Source: Kitasatospora sp. DSM 101779
GTDB taxonomy: Bacteria > Actinomycetota > Actinomycetes > Streptomycetales > Streptomycetaceae
NCBI RefSeq assembly: GCF_025655475.1
Contig: NZ_JAHTIK010000001.1
Span: forward strand, 6,580,145-6,644,144
Direction of reading: 5' to 3'
DNA length: 64,000 nucleotides
Shown here: positions 1 to 8,579 of the stretch, piece by piece
Layout: the number at the start of each line of letters is the position of its first letter
Numbering within the stretch: the first letter of the stretch is position 1
Position numbers and translations under genes: made by a program
Notes under the pieces: generated by a model
Told to the model about the DNA's origin: nothing
Seen by the model: only the letters and a program-made list of their open reading frames with translations
Database searches by the model: none

Positions 1-637
1 GCTGCGGATGGCCCGCGAACTGCACGACATCCTCGCCCACAGCATCTCGCTGATCCACGTACAGGCCGGCGTCGCCCTCGAACTCCTCGACACCCGGCCC
101 GAGCAGGCCAGGACGGCACTCACCACGATCAAGGCCGCCAGCAAGGAGGCCCTCGGCGAGGTGCGGCAGGTGCTGGGCACGCTCCGCGGCCCGGACGCCG
201 CCGCACCGCGCAGCCCCGCCCCCGGCCTCGACCGGCTGGACGAGCTCGCCGAGCAGGCCCGCCAGGCCGGGCTGGAGGTTGTGGTGCAGAGCCGCGGCCG
301 GGCCCGCAGCCTGCCGCCCGGGCTCGACCTGACCGCCTTCCGGATCGTCCAGGAGGCCCTGACCAACGTCATCCGCCACTCGGCGGCCCGCAGCGCCGAG
401 GTCCTGCTCGACTGGGCGGGGGACGGGCTCGTCGTCCGGATCGACGACCCCGGTCCGGCCGGAGCGGGCGATCCGGGCGGTTCCGGCAGCGGTCTGATCG
501 GCATGCGGGAGCGGGTCGCGGCGGCCGGCGGCACGGTGGAGGCGGGGCCGCGGCCGGACGGCGGATTCCGGGTCCTGGCCCGGCTGCCGATCCGCGGCGG
601 CGTCCCGCAGGACCCGACAGGAGGCGAGGCCCGGTGA
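1..637 (+). CDS. Sensor histidine kinase, C-terminal part (NarL/LiaS type)
   Basis: Only the catalytic half is present; the reading frame is already open at base 2, so the sensor part lies upstream of the window. The fragment starts with a HisKA_3 dimerisation box (RELHDILAHSISLIHVQAG, phosphoacceptor His in ELHD). A HATPase domain follows, with an N-box around FRIVQEALTNVIRHS and a glycine-rich GSGLIGMRERV lid. It would autophosphorylate and pass phosphate to the response regulator that overlaps its stop codon (GTGA overlap). An exporter operon follows the pair, so a role in sensing an envelope-active compound is a reasonable inference. Confidence 0.95.
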   Translation, partial: LRMARELHDILAHSISLIHVQAGVALELLDTRPEQARTALTTIKAASKEALGEVRQVLGTLRGPDAAAPRSPAPGLDRLDELAEQARQAGLEVVVQSRGRARSLPPGLDLTAFRIVQEALTNVIRHSAARSAEVLLDWAGDGLVVRIDDPGPAGAGDPGGSGSGLIGMRERVAAAGGTVEAGPRPDGGFRVLARLPIRGGVPQDPTGGEAR

Positions 638-1305
638 TCAGGGTGCTGCTCGCGGACGACCAGGTGCTCGTCCGGGCGGGCTTCCGTGCACTGCTCGACG
701 CCCAACCCGACATCGAGGTGGTCGGTGAGGCCGACGACGGCGAGCAGGCGGTCGCCCTCGCCGCCGAACTGCGGCCCGACGTCGTCCTGATGGACATCCG
801 GATGCCGAGGCTGGACGGGCTCGCCGCCACCCGCAGGATCGGTGAGGACGCGGCGCTCGACGGTGTCCGGGTGGTCGTCCTCACCACCTTCGAACTCGAC
901 GAGTACGTCTTCGAGGCGCTGCGGGCCGGCGCGGCCGGCTTCCTGGTCAAGGACACCGAACCGGCCGAACTGCTGCGTGCCGTCCGGGTCGCCGCCGCCG
1001 GCGACGCCCTGCTGTCGCCCGGGGTGACCCGGCGGCTGATCGGCGAGTTCGCCGCCCGCTCCAAGGCACCGGCCACGGGCGGCCCGACCGCGCTCGCGGC
1101 ACTCACCGACCGGGAACGCGAGGTGCTGGCGCTGGTCGGCCTCGGCCTCTCCAACGAGGACATCGCCCGGCGCCTGGTGGTCAGCCCGCTCACCGCCAAG
1201 ACCCACGTCAGCCGGGCCATGGTGAAGCTCGGCGCCCGCGACCGCGCCCAACTGGTCGTCCTCGCCTACGAGTCGGGACTCGTCCGGCCCGGCTGGCTGG
1301 GGTAG
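634..1305 (+). CDS. LuxR/NarL-family response regulator
   Basis: A 223-aa two-domain regulator starting at GTG 634, which overlaps the kinase stop. The receiver domain (1-120) has the acidic pair D8/D9, phosphoacceptor D54 (LMDIRMP), a Thr in VVLTTF and Lys in LVKDTEP. The C-terminal LuxR helix-turn-helix begins at LTDREREVLALVGLGLSNE and covers the last 65 residues. Family knowledge: phosphorylation drives dimerisation and DNA binding. The nearest likely target is the SHOCT/ABC exporter operon starting at 1811, but no operator could be assigned. Confidence 0.97.
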   Translation: MIRVLLADDQVLVRAGFRALLDAQPDIEVVGEADDGEQAVALAAELRPDVVLMDIRMPRLDGLAATRRIGEDAALDGVRVVVLTTFELDEYVFEALRAGAAGFLVKDTEPAELLRAVRVAAAGDALLSPGVTRRLIGEFAARSKAPATGGPTALAALTDREREVLALVGLGLSNEDIARRLVVSPLTAKTHVSRAMVKLGARDRAQLVVLAYESGLVRPGWLG

Positions 1306-1810
1306 CGCGGGAGCTTGTCGTCCGGGCAGCGGGCGCCGTGCGGGGCCGGCCTACCGGCGCCCGTGCGGGACCCGGACCAGGCCCGGTGCGGGCCGGTGAC
1401 GGTGACGGTGGTCCTGGGTTCACCGTCGGTCCTGCAGCACGGTTCAGGTCGGACTGGGGTGCCAGGGGGATGGTGACGGCTCCGGCGGCCGAGGAGACTT
1501 CACCGCATGCGAACCCTGCTGCGCGCCGTGGTGCGAACCCTGGTCCCGTTCCTCCTTCTGCCGGCCGTCGCGACGGCCGCTGCCGTTGCCATCGGCCCGT
1601 CGTGGGTCCGTCGTTTCGGCCCGGGCCACGGCGGTGCTCCACCCGGCCCCGGTACTGCGGCACCCGGTACCGGCGCGCCCTGTACTACGGCACGCGGTAC
1701 TACGTCGGGAGTACCGCAGGTGCCGCTGGTGGGACGACGCGCGGCAGGGGCCCGCGGCGAGAGGCTCGGTGCAGTCCCCACAACAGGCCTGCACCGAGGA
1801 GATGGACACC
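1306..1810. other. Intergenic stretch with a terminator-like hairpin and a possible decayed small gene
   Basis: Inverted arms GGGCGCCG (1331-1338) and CGGCGCCC (1355-1362) could end the two-component transcript. From ATG 1507 there is a convincing hydrophobic start (MRTLLRAVVRTLVPFLLLPA) with GC-rich third positions. Coding-like character then moves to a second frame (RALYYGTRYYVG, about 1670-1710) and a third (EYRRCRWWDDARQ, about 1710-1755). This could be a small secreted protein broken by indels, or chance. No intact gene is supported here. Confidence 0.4.
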
Positions 1811-2086
1811 ATGGACACCCTGCTCGCCCACGCGGACGGCCACTGGCCCGGCCCGTGGATCCTGCTGATCCCGCTCTTCTGGGCAGCCGTGATCCTCCTC
1901 GTCGTGCTGATCCTGCGGCGCACCGTCTGGCGCCGCGGCTACGGCCCCGGCGGCTGGCACCACGGCGGCGGCCCGCTCGCCACGCTCGGCGACCGGTACG
2001 CCCGCGGCGAGATCGACGAGGACGAGTACCGCGCCAAGCGCGCCGTGCTCACCGAGCGGACCGACCGTCCCGGCGGTGCGAAATGA
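1811..2086 (+). CDS. SHOCT-domain small membrane protein
   Basis: A 91-aa protein with one membrane helix near the N-terminus (WILLIPLFWAAVILLVVLIL), a Gly/His-rich linker and a C-terminal SHOCT motif (LGDRYARGEIDEDEYRAKRA). SHOCT is a short helical module found at the ends of membrane and secreted proteins. ATG 1811 is preferred over ATG 1802 because GAGGAG (1796-1801) abuts the first ATG and sits 9 nt before the second. Its stop overlaps the start of the ABC ATPase (ATGA), so it is the first gene of the exporter operon. Confidence 0.85.
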   Translation: MDTLLAHADGHWPGPWILLIPLFWAAVILLVVLILRRTVWRRGYGPGGWHHGGGPLATLGDRYARGEIDEDEYRAKRAVLTERTDRPGGAK

Positions 2087-2946
2087 CCGTCGTCCAGCTG
2101 CACCCCGCCGCCGCGGTCACCGACGCGGTCAAGGTGTACGGCATCGGCGCCACCCGGGTCCGGGCGCTCGACCACGTCACGGTCGAGTTCCCGGCCGGGC
2201 GGTTCACCGCCATCATGGGCCCGTCCGGCTCAGGCAAGTCCACACTGATGCACTGCGCCGCCGGCCTCGACACCCTCAGCGCGGGCAGCGCCCACATCGG
2301 CGGCACCGAGCTCGGCACCCTGAACGACCGCCGGCTCACCGAACTCCGCCGCGAGCGCATCGGGTTCGTCTTCCAGTCCTTCAACCTGGTGCCCACGCTC
2401 ACCGTCCGCGAGAACATCACCCTGCCGCTCGACCTCGCCGGCCGGGCACCCGACGCGGCCTGGGTGGACGCCCTCGTCGAGGTGGTCGGCCTGGGCGACC
2501 GGCTGCACCACCGGCCCGCCGAGCTGTCGGGCGGCCAGCAGCAGCGGGTGGCCGTGGCCCGCGCCCTGGCCGGCCGGCCGCAGGTCGTCTTCGCGGACGA
2601 GCCGACCGGCAACCTGGACTCCCGTTCCGGTGCCGAGGTGCTCGGCCTGCTCCGGCAGGCCGTCGACACCATGGACCAGGCGGTGGTGATGGTCACCCAC
2701 GACCCGACCGCCGCGGGCTACGCGGACCGGGTCCTGTTCCTGGCCGACGGCCGGCTGGTCGACAGCATGGACACGCCCACCGCCGACCGCGTCCTCGACC
2801 GGATGAAGGCCTTCGACGCCCCGGCCGCCACCGGCCGCCCCGCCGGCACCGGCAGCACCGCCGCCCGCGCCGCCACCGCCCGCGCTGCCACCCCGGACAC
2901 CGCCAGGAGCGCGGCGGCCGGCCCACGGGAGAGTGACCGACGATGA
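2083..2946 (+). CDS. ABC transporter ATP-binding protein (MacB/LolD type)
   Basis: A 287-aa ATPase with Walker A GPSGSGKST, Q-loop VFQSFNLVPTL, signature LSGGQQQRVAVARAL, Walker B VVFADEPTGNLDS and H-loop VTHD. ATPases of this type pair with FtsX-type permeases and act by mechanotransmission at the membrane rather than moving small solutes. The start overlaps the SHOCT gene (ATGA) and the stop overlaps the permease start. The last 55 residues are Ala/Thr-rich and probably disordered. Likely under the adjacent two-component system. Confidence 0.97.
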   Translation: MTVVQLHPAAAVTDAVKVYGIGATRVRALDHVTVEFPAGRFTAIMGPSGSGKSTLMHCAAGLDTLSAGSAHIGGTELGTLNDRRLTELRRERIGFVFQSFNLVPTLTVRENITLPLDLAGRAPDAAWVDALVEVVGLGDRLHHRPAELSGGQQQRVAVARALAGRPQVVFADEPTGNLDSRSGAEVLGLLRQAVDTMDQAVVMVTHDPTAAGYADRVLFLADGRLVDSMDTPTADRVLDRMKAFDAPAATGRPAGTGSTAARAATARAATPDTARSAAAGPRESDRR

Positions 2947-5507
2947 ACACCGCCCTGCGGATCGGGCTCCGCTCCGCCCGCGCCCACCGGCGCCGCCTGG
3001 TCGGCACCGTCCTCGCCGTCCTGCTCGGCGTGGCGTTCCTGACCGGCACGATGGTGCTGGGCGACACCCTGCGGGCCAACTTCGACACCCTGTTCGCCGA
3101 CGCCAACGCGGGCACCGGCGCCGTCGTCCGCAGCGCCGACGTGCTGCCCGCGCAGAACGTTCCCGGCGGCGTCCGGGCGCCGGTCGACACCGCACTCGCC
3201 GACCGGCTGCGCACCGTCCCAGGGGTGAGCGCGGCCGAGCCGTCCGTCCAGGGCGCCGGCCAACTGGTCGGCCGGAACGGCGAGCCGATCGGCGGCAAGG
3301 GCCCCCCGACCCTCGCCGGGAACTGGCTCACCGACGGCACGCTCAACCCCTACCGGCTCGCCGAGGGCCGGGCGCCCGCAGCCCCGGGCGAGGCCGTCAT
3401 CAACCGCGGCGCGGCCGAGGCCGGAGATCTCCGGATCGGCGACACCACCATGCTGCGCACCCCCGACCCGGTGCGGATCACCGTCGTCGGCATCGCCACC
3501 TTCGGCGCCGACGCGGACGGCATGGGACCCTCCACCTTCACCGGGCTGAGCCTCGCCGACGCCGAGCGCCACCTCACCCCCAAGGGCGAGGGGCAGGCGA
3601 CCGCGATCCGGCTCCGCTCCGACACCCTGACGCAGCAACAGCTCGTCGACCGGGTCAAGCCCCTGCTGCCCTCCGGCGTCGAGGCGCTGACCGGCCAGGC
3701 CGCGACCGCCGAGTCCACCGCGGACGTCTCCGGCCGGTTCCTGACGATGTTCACCACCCTGCTGCTGGTCTTCGCCGGGATCGCGCTGCTCGTCGCCACC
3801 TTCACCATCCACAACACCTTCGCCATCGTGGTCGCCCAGCGCACCCGCGAGAACGCGCTGCTCCGCGCCCTCGGCGCGCACCGGCGGCAGGTCCTCGGCG
3901 CCACGCTCGCCGAGGCGGCCGTGGTCGCCGTGGTCGCGTCGGCGGCCGGCCTGGCCGGCGGCATCGGGGTGGCGGCCGGGCTCAGCGCGCTCTTCGCCGC
4001 GCTCGGCTTCTCGCTGCCGACCGGCGGCATGGTCGTCGCCACCGCCTCCGTGGCGCTGCCGCTGGCCGTCGGCATCCTGGTCACCCTGGGCTCGGCCCTG
4101 CTGCCGGCCGTCCGGGCCGGCCGTACGGCCCCGCTCGCGGCACTGCGCGAGAGCACGGTGGACGACGCGGCGACCGGCCGTACCGGCCGGGTCCGCGCGG
4201 TCCTCGGTACGGCCCTGCTGGCCGGCGGGACGGTGCTCACGGTGCGCGGTGCGACCGGCGGGCCCTCGGCGGTGCTGACCGCCACCGGAGCGGTCTCGGC
4301 GCTCGCCGGCACGGTGGTGCTCGGTCCGGTCTCCGCAGCGCTCGCCGTCCACGTGCTGGGCGCACCGCTGCCCCGGCTGCGCGGTGTCAGCGGTGCGCTC
4401 GCCCGCCGCAACGCCGCCCGTAACCCCTCCCGTACGGCGGCGACCGCCACCGCCCTGATGGTGGGCGTCGCCGTGGTGACCCTGTTCACCGTCTTCGCCG
4501 CGTCGATCCGGGCCACCCTGAACGACACCGTCGACCGCTCCTTCGCCGGCGACCTCGCGGTCACCGCCCCCGCCTTCGGCGCCGGCGGCAGTGGTGTCAG
4601 TCCGAAACTCGCCGAAGCCGTCCGACAGTTGCCGCAGGTCGAGCAGGCCGTGGGCCTCGGCCGCGGGGTCGCCCGGATCGACGGCCACGGCCGAGAGCTG
4701 GACATCACCGATCCGGCCCGGCTGCCCGGCGTGGTCGACCTGGGACGGGTCGACGGCAGTCTCGCCGCTCTGGGCACCGACGGCCTCGCCGTCTCGCGCA
4801 GCGAGGCGGCCGCCCGCGGCTGGCAGCTGGGCTCCACGGTCTCCGTCGCCTTCACCGACGGCACCGAGCGATTCACCGTCCGGGCGCTGTACGAGGGCGG
4901 CGGAGTGGCGGGCGACTACCTGATGACCCGCCAGGCGTGGGCCCCGCACCGAGTCCAGGACAGCGACACCATGGTCGCGGTCGCGCTGCGGCCGGGCGTC
5001 CCGCTCGCCGACGGCAAGGCCGCCGTGCAGAAGGTCGCGGACGCCTACGGCAACCCGCAGGTGCAGGACCGCGGCGAGTACGCGGCCAGCGCCGCCGGCG
5101 GGGTGGACACCATGCTCTCCGTGGTCTACGCCCTGCTCGCGCTGGCCGTGCTGATCGCCCTGCTCGGCATCGCCAACACCCTGACACTGGCCGTGCACGA
5201 GCGCACCCGCGAGCTCGGCCTGCTGCGGGCGGTCGGGCAGACCAGGGGGCAGCTGCGGTCGATGGTCCGCTGGGAGTCGGTGCTGGTCGCGGCCTTCGGC
5301 ACGGTCGGCGGCCTGGGGCTCGGCGCCTTCCTCGGGTGGGCGCTGGTCCGGGCCTCCGACAGCGCGGGCACCGGTTCCTTCGCCCTGCCGCCCGGCCGGC
5401 TCGCGGTGGTGCTGCTGGCCGGTCTGGTGGCCGGCGCCGTCGCCGGCCTCCGCCCGGCCGGCCGCGCGGCCAGGCTGGACGTCCTGCGGGCGATCGCCAC
5501 GGACTGA
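2943..5507 (+). CDS. ABC transporter permease, FtsX/MacB type
   Basis: An 854-aa membrane protein with an N-terminal helix (LVGTVLAVLLGVAFLTGTMV), a large extracellular MacB-like periplasmic core domain (about 45-260) and a first FtsX domain (helices near 262-290, 320-350, 360-395). A second extracellular region and a second FtsX domain near the C-terminus (VVYALLALAVLIALLGIANT) follow. The 10-helix, two-FtsX arrangement is usual for actinobacterial exporters. It should partner the preceding ATPase; the substrate is unknown (drug, lipid or peptide). The ATG overlaps the ATPase stop. Confidence 0.96.
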   Translation: MNTALRIGLRSARAHRRRLVGTVLAVLLGVAFLTGTMVLGDTLRANFDTLFADANAGTGAVVRSADVLPAQNVPGGVRAPVDTALADRLRTVPGVSAAEPSVQGAGQLVGRNGEPIGGKGPPTLAGNWLTDGTLNPYRLAEGRAPAAPGEAVINRGAAEAGDLRIGDTTMLRTPDPVRITVVGIATFGADADGMGPSTFTGLSLADAERHLTPKGEGQATAIRLRSDTLTQQQLVDRVKPLLPSGVEALTGQAATAESTADVSGRFLTMFTTLLLVFAGIALLVATFTIHNTFAIVVAQRTRENALLRALGAHRRQVLGATLAEAAVVAVVASAAGLAGGIGVAAGLSALFAALGFSLPTGGMVVATASVALPLAVGILVTLGSALLPAVRAGRTAPLAALRESTVDDAATGRTGRVRAVLGTALLAGGTVLTVRGATGGPSAVLTATGAVSALAGTVVLGPVSAALAVHVLGAPLPRLRGVSGALARRNAARNPSRTAATATALMVGVAVVTLFTVFAASIRATLNDTVDRSFAGDLAVTAPAFGAGGSGVSPKLAEAVRQLPQVEQAVGLGRGVARIDGHGRELDITDPARLPGVVDLGRVDGSLAALGTDGLAVSRSEAAARGWQLGSTVSVAFTDGTERFTVRALYEGGGVAGDYLMTRQAWAPHRVQDSDTMVAVALRPGVPLADGKAAVQKVADAYGNPQVQDRGEYAASAAGGVDTMLSVVYALLALAVLIALLGIANTLTLAVHERTRELGLLRAVGQTRGQLRSMVRWESVLVAAFGTVGGLGLGAFLGWALVRASDSAGTGSFALPPGRLAVVLLAGLVAGAVAGLRPAGRAARLDVLRAIATD

Positions 5508-5531
5508 GTACCGCCACCGACTGAGCGCCGT

Positions 5532-5574
5532 CCTGCCGGGTGCCCGGGCCGCCGAGGGCCCCGCACCCGGCAGG
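5532..5574 (+). terminator. Rho-independent-type terminator of the exporter operon
   Basis: A perfect 12-bp inverted repeat (CCTGCCGGGTGC / GCACCCGGCAGG) with a 19-nt loop lies 24 nt after the permease stop. There is no U-tract, as is common in high-GC actinomycetes. Confidence 0.75.
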
Positions 5575-5665
5575 GCGCCCGCCCGGGCGGCGGCCTACGG
5601 GGGCCGCGCAGAGCTGGGCCCGGTCTCACCACTCTGCTGCCCGATAAGGGTTCGCTGGAGATGCC

Positions 5666-5735
5666 GTAACAGTCACTTATTGTAGTCGCCTGTTACGCTT
5701 GGTGGAGGTGACGTCGTCAGGACAGCGTCAGGACA
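5666..5735 (+). promoter_or_regulatory. Operator-like repeats before the PLP enzyme gene
   Basis: GTAACAG (5666-5672) and CTGTTAC (5690-5696) form an inverted repeat with a 17-nt AT-richer spacer. Just downstream, CGTCAGGACA is directly repeated with an 11-bp period (5715-5724, 5726-5735), ending beside the AAGGAGG ribosome binding site. This looks like a regulator binding region; the regulator is not identifiable from the window. Confidence 0.5.
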
Positions 5736-5747
5736 AGGAGGCTCGCG

Positions 5748-6854
5748 ATGGCTCTGCACACCGTGGACGTGGATCGCTCCGACCCGGAGTACCGGGCCTG
5801 GCTGAAGGAGGCGGTGCGGAAGGTCCAGGCGGACGCCAACCGGTCCGCCGACACCCACCTGCTGCGCTTCCCGCTCCCGGAGGAGTGGGGCATCGACCTC
5901 TACCTGAAGGACGAGTCGACCCACCCGACCGGCAGCCTCAAGCACCGGCTCGCCCGCTCGCTCTTCCTCTACGGCCTGTGCAACGGCTGGATCAGACCGG
6001 GCAAGCCGGTCATCGAGGCGTCCAGCGGCTCGACCGCCGTCTCCGAGGCGTACTTCGCCAAGCTGATCGGCGTGCCCTTCATCGCGGTGATGTCCCGGAC
6101 GACCAGCCGGGCCAAGATCGAGCTGATCGAGTTCCACGGCGGTCGATGTCACCTCGTCGACGACCCCTGCGAGGTCTACGAGGTGTCCGCCCGGCTCGCA
6201 GAGGAGACCGGCGGCCACTACATGGACCAGTTCACCTATGCCGAGCGCGCCACCGACTGGCGCGGCAACAACAACATCGCCGAGTCCGTGTTCGCCCAGC
6301 TGAAGCTGGAGCCGCACCCCGAGCCGGCCTGGATCGTCGCCACCGCCGGTACCGGCGGCACCTCCGCGACCATCGCCCGCTACGTGCACTACATGCAGTT
6401 CGACACCCGGATCTGCGTGGCCGACCCGGAGAACTCCTGCTTCTTCGAGGGCTGGGTCAACCAGGACCCCGACGCCACCTGCCCCAGCGGCTCCCGGATC
6501 GAGGGCATCGGCCGCCCCCGGATGGAGCCGAGCTTCGTCCCGGGCGCCCTCGACCGGATGATGAAGGTGCCCGACGCGGCATCCATAGCGGCCGTCCGCA
6601 TCCTGGAGGACGCACTCGGCAAGAAGGCCGGCGCCTCCACCGGCACCGGGCTGTGGAGCGCCCTGCGGATCGTCGCCGAGATGCGTGCCGCCGGGCGGGC
6701 CGGCAGTGTCGTCACGCTCATATGCGACCCGGGCGACCGCTACCTCGACAAGTACTACTCCGACGCCTGGCTCGCCGAGCACGGCATCGACATCGGCCCC
6801 TACGTCACCGAGCTCGAGGAGTTCCTCGCAGGGACGTCCATCGGCCTGGGCTGA
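5748..6854 (+). CDS. PLP-dependent cysteine synthase-like protein (fold type II)
   Basis: A 368-aa enzyme. The PLP lysine is in TGSLKHRLARS, the phosphate/substrate loop is ASSGSTA, and the glycine-rich cofactor loop is TAGTGGTSAT. It resembles the actinobacterial cysteine-synthase-like group that includes mycobacterial cysteine desulfhydrase Cds1, so either cysteine synthesis or desulfhydration is possible; the sequence alone does not decide. ATG 5748 follows a strong AAGGAGG. It is monocistronic, with an operator-like repeat upstream and a terminator downstream. Confidence 0.9.
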   Translation: MALHTVDVDRSDPEYRAWLKEAVRKVQADANRSADTHLLRFPLPEEWGIDLYLKDESTHPTGSLKHRLARSLFLYGLCNGWIRPGKPVIEASSGSTAVSEAYFAKLIGVPFIAVMSRTTSRAKIELIEFHGGRCHLVDDPCEVYEVSARLAEETGGHYMDQFTYAERATDWRGNNNIAESVFAQLKLEPHPEPAWIVATAGTGGTSATIARYVHYMQFDTRICVADPENSCFFEGWVNQDPDATCPSGSRIEGIGRPRMEPSFVPGALDRMMKVPDAASIAAVRILEDALGKKAGASTGTGLWSALRIVAEMRAAGRAGSVVTLICDPGDRYLDKYYSDAWLAEHGIDIGPYVTELEEFLAGTSIGLG

Positions 6855-6905
6855 CCCGCAGCCCCTGGGCGGTCCGTACCGCCCCCACCTCGCGATGCTT
6901 CATGA

Positions 6906-6940
6906 CGGCCCGGGGAGTGCGCCACGTACTCCCCGGGCCG
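6906..6940 (+). terminator. Terminator after the PLP enzyme gene
   Basis: Perfect 13-bp stem CGGCCCGGGGAGT / ACTCCCCGGGCCG (6906-6918, 6928-6940), extendable by a G-U and a C-G pair, located 51 nt after the stop. Confidence 0.75.
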
Positions 6941-7180
6941 ACGTGTGCGGTGCCCCTTGCACCGCAGCCGCGCCGCGGCCACTCCCACACCGGGCCGAAG
7001 CGCCCACCGGCCGGACGCCAGTCACGGACCCGCCGGGCGCCAGAATCGTAGAACAGGGCGAGAGTTTCGGCCAGCCCCTCTGCTCCGAAAATGCCGAATG
7101 TGCCCGGCCTTCCTTGCGCTGGCCCAAGGCTGCGCCCATGAGTCGGCGTCAACCCGCCTGAACACCTCCGTGCACGGGGA

Positions 7181-7246
7181 TTGACCGCCCAAAATTCGGA
7201 CCGCTAGCGTGCCTGAAACTTGCGTATACATCTACGAAAAGTTTCG
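7181..7246 (+). promoter_or_regulatory. Xylanase promoter with two operator boxes
   Basis: A good sigma-70-type promoter, TTGACC (7181-7186), 18-nt spacer, TAGCGT (7205-7210), predicts a start near 7217. A degenerate box CTGAAACTTGCG (7213-7224) covers that start, and a clean palindrome CGAAAAGTTTCG (7235-7246) follows. Such GAAA-TTTC palindromes are known as repressor boxes in actinomycete xylanase promoters, so substrate-relieved repression is likely. Confidence 0.65.
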
Positions 7247-7283
7247 AGAGCCGTAGTCATGTGATCTCGCGAAAGGGACTTCC

Positions 7284-8408
7284 GTGATCCGAGCGACCCG
7301 TACCGCCCTCGTGGCGGCCACCGCCACAGCCCTGGCCGTCTCCGCACTCGTCCTCCCCTCCGCCTCAGCCGCCACCGGCAGCTCAGGCAGCAGTACCGGC
7401 ACGCCCGCCGACAGCGCCGCCGCGCGGGCGAAGGGCCCGGCCGCGAGCACCCTCGGCGAGCTCGGCCGCCGCGCCGGCCTGCGCATCGGTACGGCGGTGG
7501 ACATGTCCGCCCTGACCGCCGACGCCCCGTACCGGGAGAAGGCCGCCACCGAGTTCAGCTCCGTCACCCCGGAGAACGTCATGAAGTGGGAGTCCGTCGA
7601 GGCCGTCCGCGGCACGTACACCTGGGGCCCCGCCGACGACCTCGTCGACTTCGCGCAGGACAACCACCAGCTGGTCCGCGGCCACACCCTCGTCTGGCAC
7701 AGCCAGCTGCCCGGCTGGATCACCTCCGGCAGCTTCACCCCGGACGAGCTCCGCGACATCCTGCACCGTCACATCACCGACGAGGTGAAGCACTTCAAGG
7801 GCCGTATCTGGCAGTGGGACGTCGTCAACGAGGCCTTCAACGACGACGGCACACTCCGCGACTCCATCTGGCTGCGCAACCTCGGCCCGGGCTACATCGC
7901 CGACGCCTTCCGCTGGGCCCACGAGGCCGACCCCAAGGCGGAGCTGTACATCAACGACTACAACATCGAGGGCGTCAACCCCAAGAGCACCGCCCTGCTC
8001 GCCCTGGTGACCGACCTCAAGAAGCAGCACGTCCCGATCGACGGCGTCGGCGTCCAGGGCCACCTCGCCGTCCAGTACCCCGCACCGCACGACATCGCCG
8101 ACAACCTGGCGCGCTTCGACGCCCTCGGGCTGGACACCGCGATCACCGAGGCCGACGTCCGGATGGTGATGCCCGCCGACGCCACCAAGACCGAGGCCCA
8201 GGCGGAGGGGTACAGTGTGCTGCTGCAGGGCTGCCTGCTCACCGAGCACTGCACCGACTTCACGGTCTGGGGTTTCACCGACAAGTACTCCTGGGTCCCG
8301 AACACCTTCTCCGGCCAGGGCGCGGCCAACCTGCTCACCGAGGACTACCGCCCGAAGCAGGCGTACACCGCGCTGCGCCAGGACCTCGTCCTCGCCGGCC
8401 GGCGCTGA
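7284..8408 (+). CDS. Secreted endo-1,4-beta-xylanase, GH10
   Basis: A 374-aa hydrolase that cleaves internal bonds of xylan outside the cell. The N-terminus is a Sec signal peptide (hydrophobic TALVAATATALAVSALVLPS, likely cut after SASA) followed by a Ser/Gly/Ala-rich stretch. The GH10 barrel contains FSSVTPENVMKWESV, the WHSQLPGWI segment, acid/base Glu in WDVVNEAFNDDG and the nucleophile Glu in AITEADVRM. Trp residues near the end (VWGFTDKYSWVP) line the cleft. There is no carbohydrate-binding module, so it is a single-domain enzyme. GTG 7284 follows GAAAGGGA. Confidence 0.96.
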   Translation: MIRATRTALVAATATALAVSALVLPSASAATGSSGSSTGTPADSAAARAKGPAASTLGELGRRAGLRIGTAVDMSALTADAPYREKAATEFSSVTPENVMKWESVEAVRGTYTWGPADDLVDFAQDNHQLVRGHTLVWHSQLPGWITSGSFTPDELRDILHRHITDEVKHFKGRIWQWDVVNEAFNDDGTLRDSIWLRNLGPGYIADAFRWAHEADPKAELYINDYNIEGVNPKSTALLALVTDLKKQHVPIDGVGVQGHLAVQYPAPHDIADNLARFDALGLDTAITEADVRMVMPADATKTEAQAEGYSVLLQGCLLTEHCTDFTVWGFTDKYSWVPNTFSGQGAANLLTEDYRPKQAYTALRQDLVLAGRR

Positions 8409-8525
8409 TCCGTACGGGCCCGTGATCCGTACGGGCCCCTGATCCGTACGGGCCCGTGATCCGTACGGGGCGCCGGTCCACGCCGACCCGCTGATCCGTA
8501 CGGGCCGCCGGTCCACGCCCACCCG
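8406..8525 (+). repeat. Tandem repeat array (17-bp units running into 35-bp units)
   Basis: Units beginning TGATCCGTACGG start at 8406, 8423, 8440, 8457 and 8492. The first three are 17 bp and end in GGGCCC(G/C); the last two are extended copies of about 35 bp sharing GCCGGTCCACGCC. Each unit contains the palindrome CCGTACGG. The array overlaps the xylanase stop codon and could fold as a multi-hairpin terminator. Confidence 0.85.
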
Positions 8526-8579
8526 CCGGCCCGCACCCGCCCGACCGGGCCGCGCCGGCGGCCACCCGCAACCGTACGC

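Noticed and set aside
1507..2946. A single 479-codon frame covering the small signal-like start and the ABC ATPase
   Set aside because: The segment between about 1625 and 2082 reads as Arg/Pro/His-rich shadow of the SHOCT gene; the ATPase has its own ATG at 2083 overlapping the SHOCT stop.
2718..5198. Long minus-strand frame opposite the FtsX permease
   Set aside because: Arg/Gly/Gln-rich antisense shadow, with no domain and wrong codon bias.
8406..8525. CRISPR array
   Set aside because: Units are contiguous or nearly so, with no spacers of uniform length and no cas genes.
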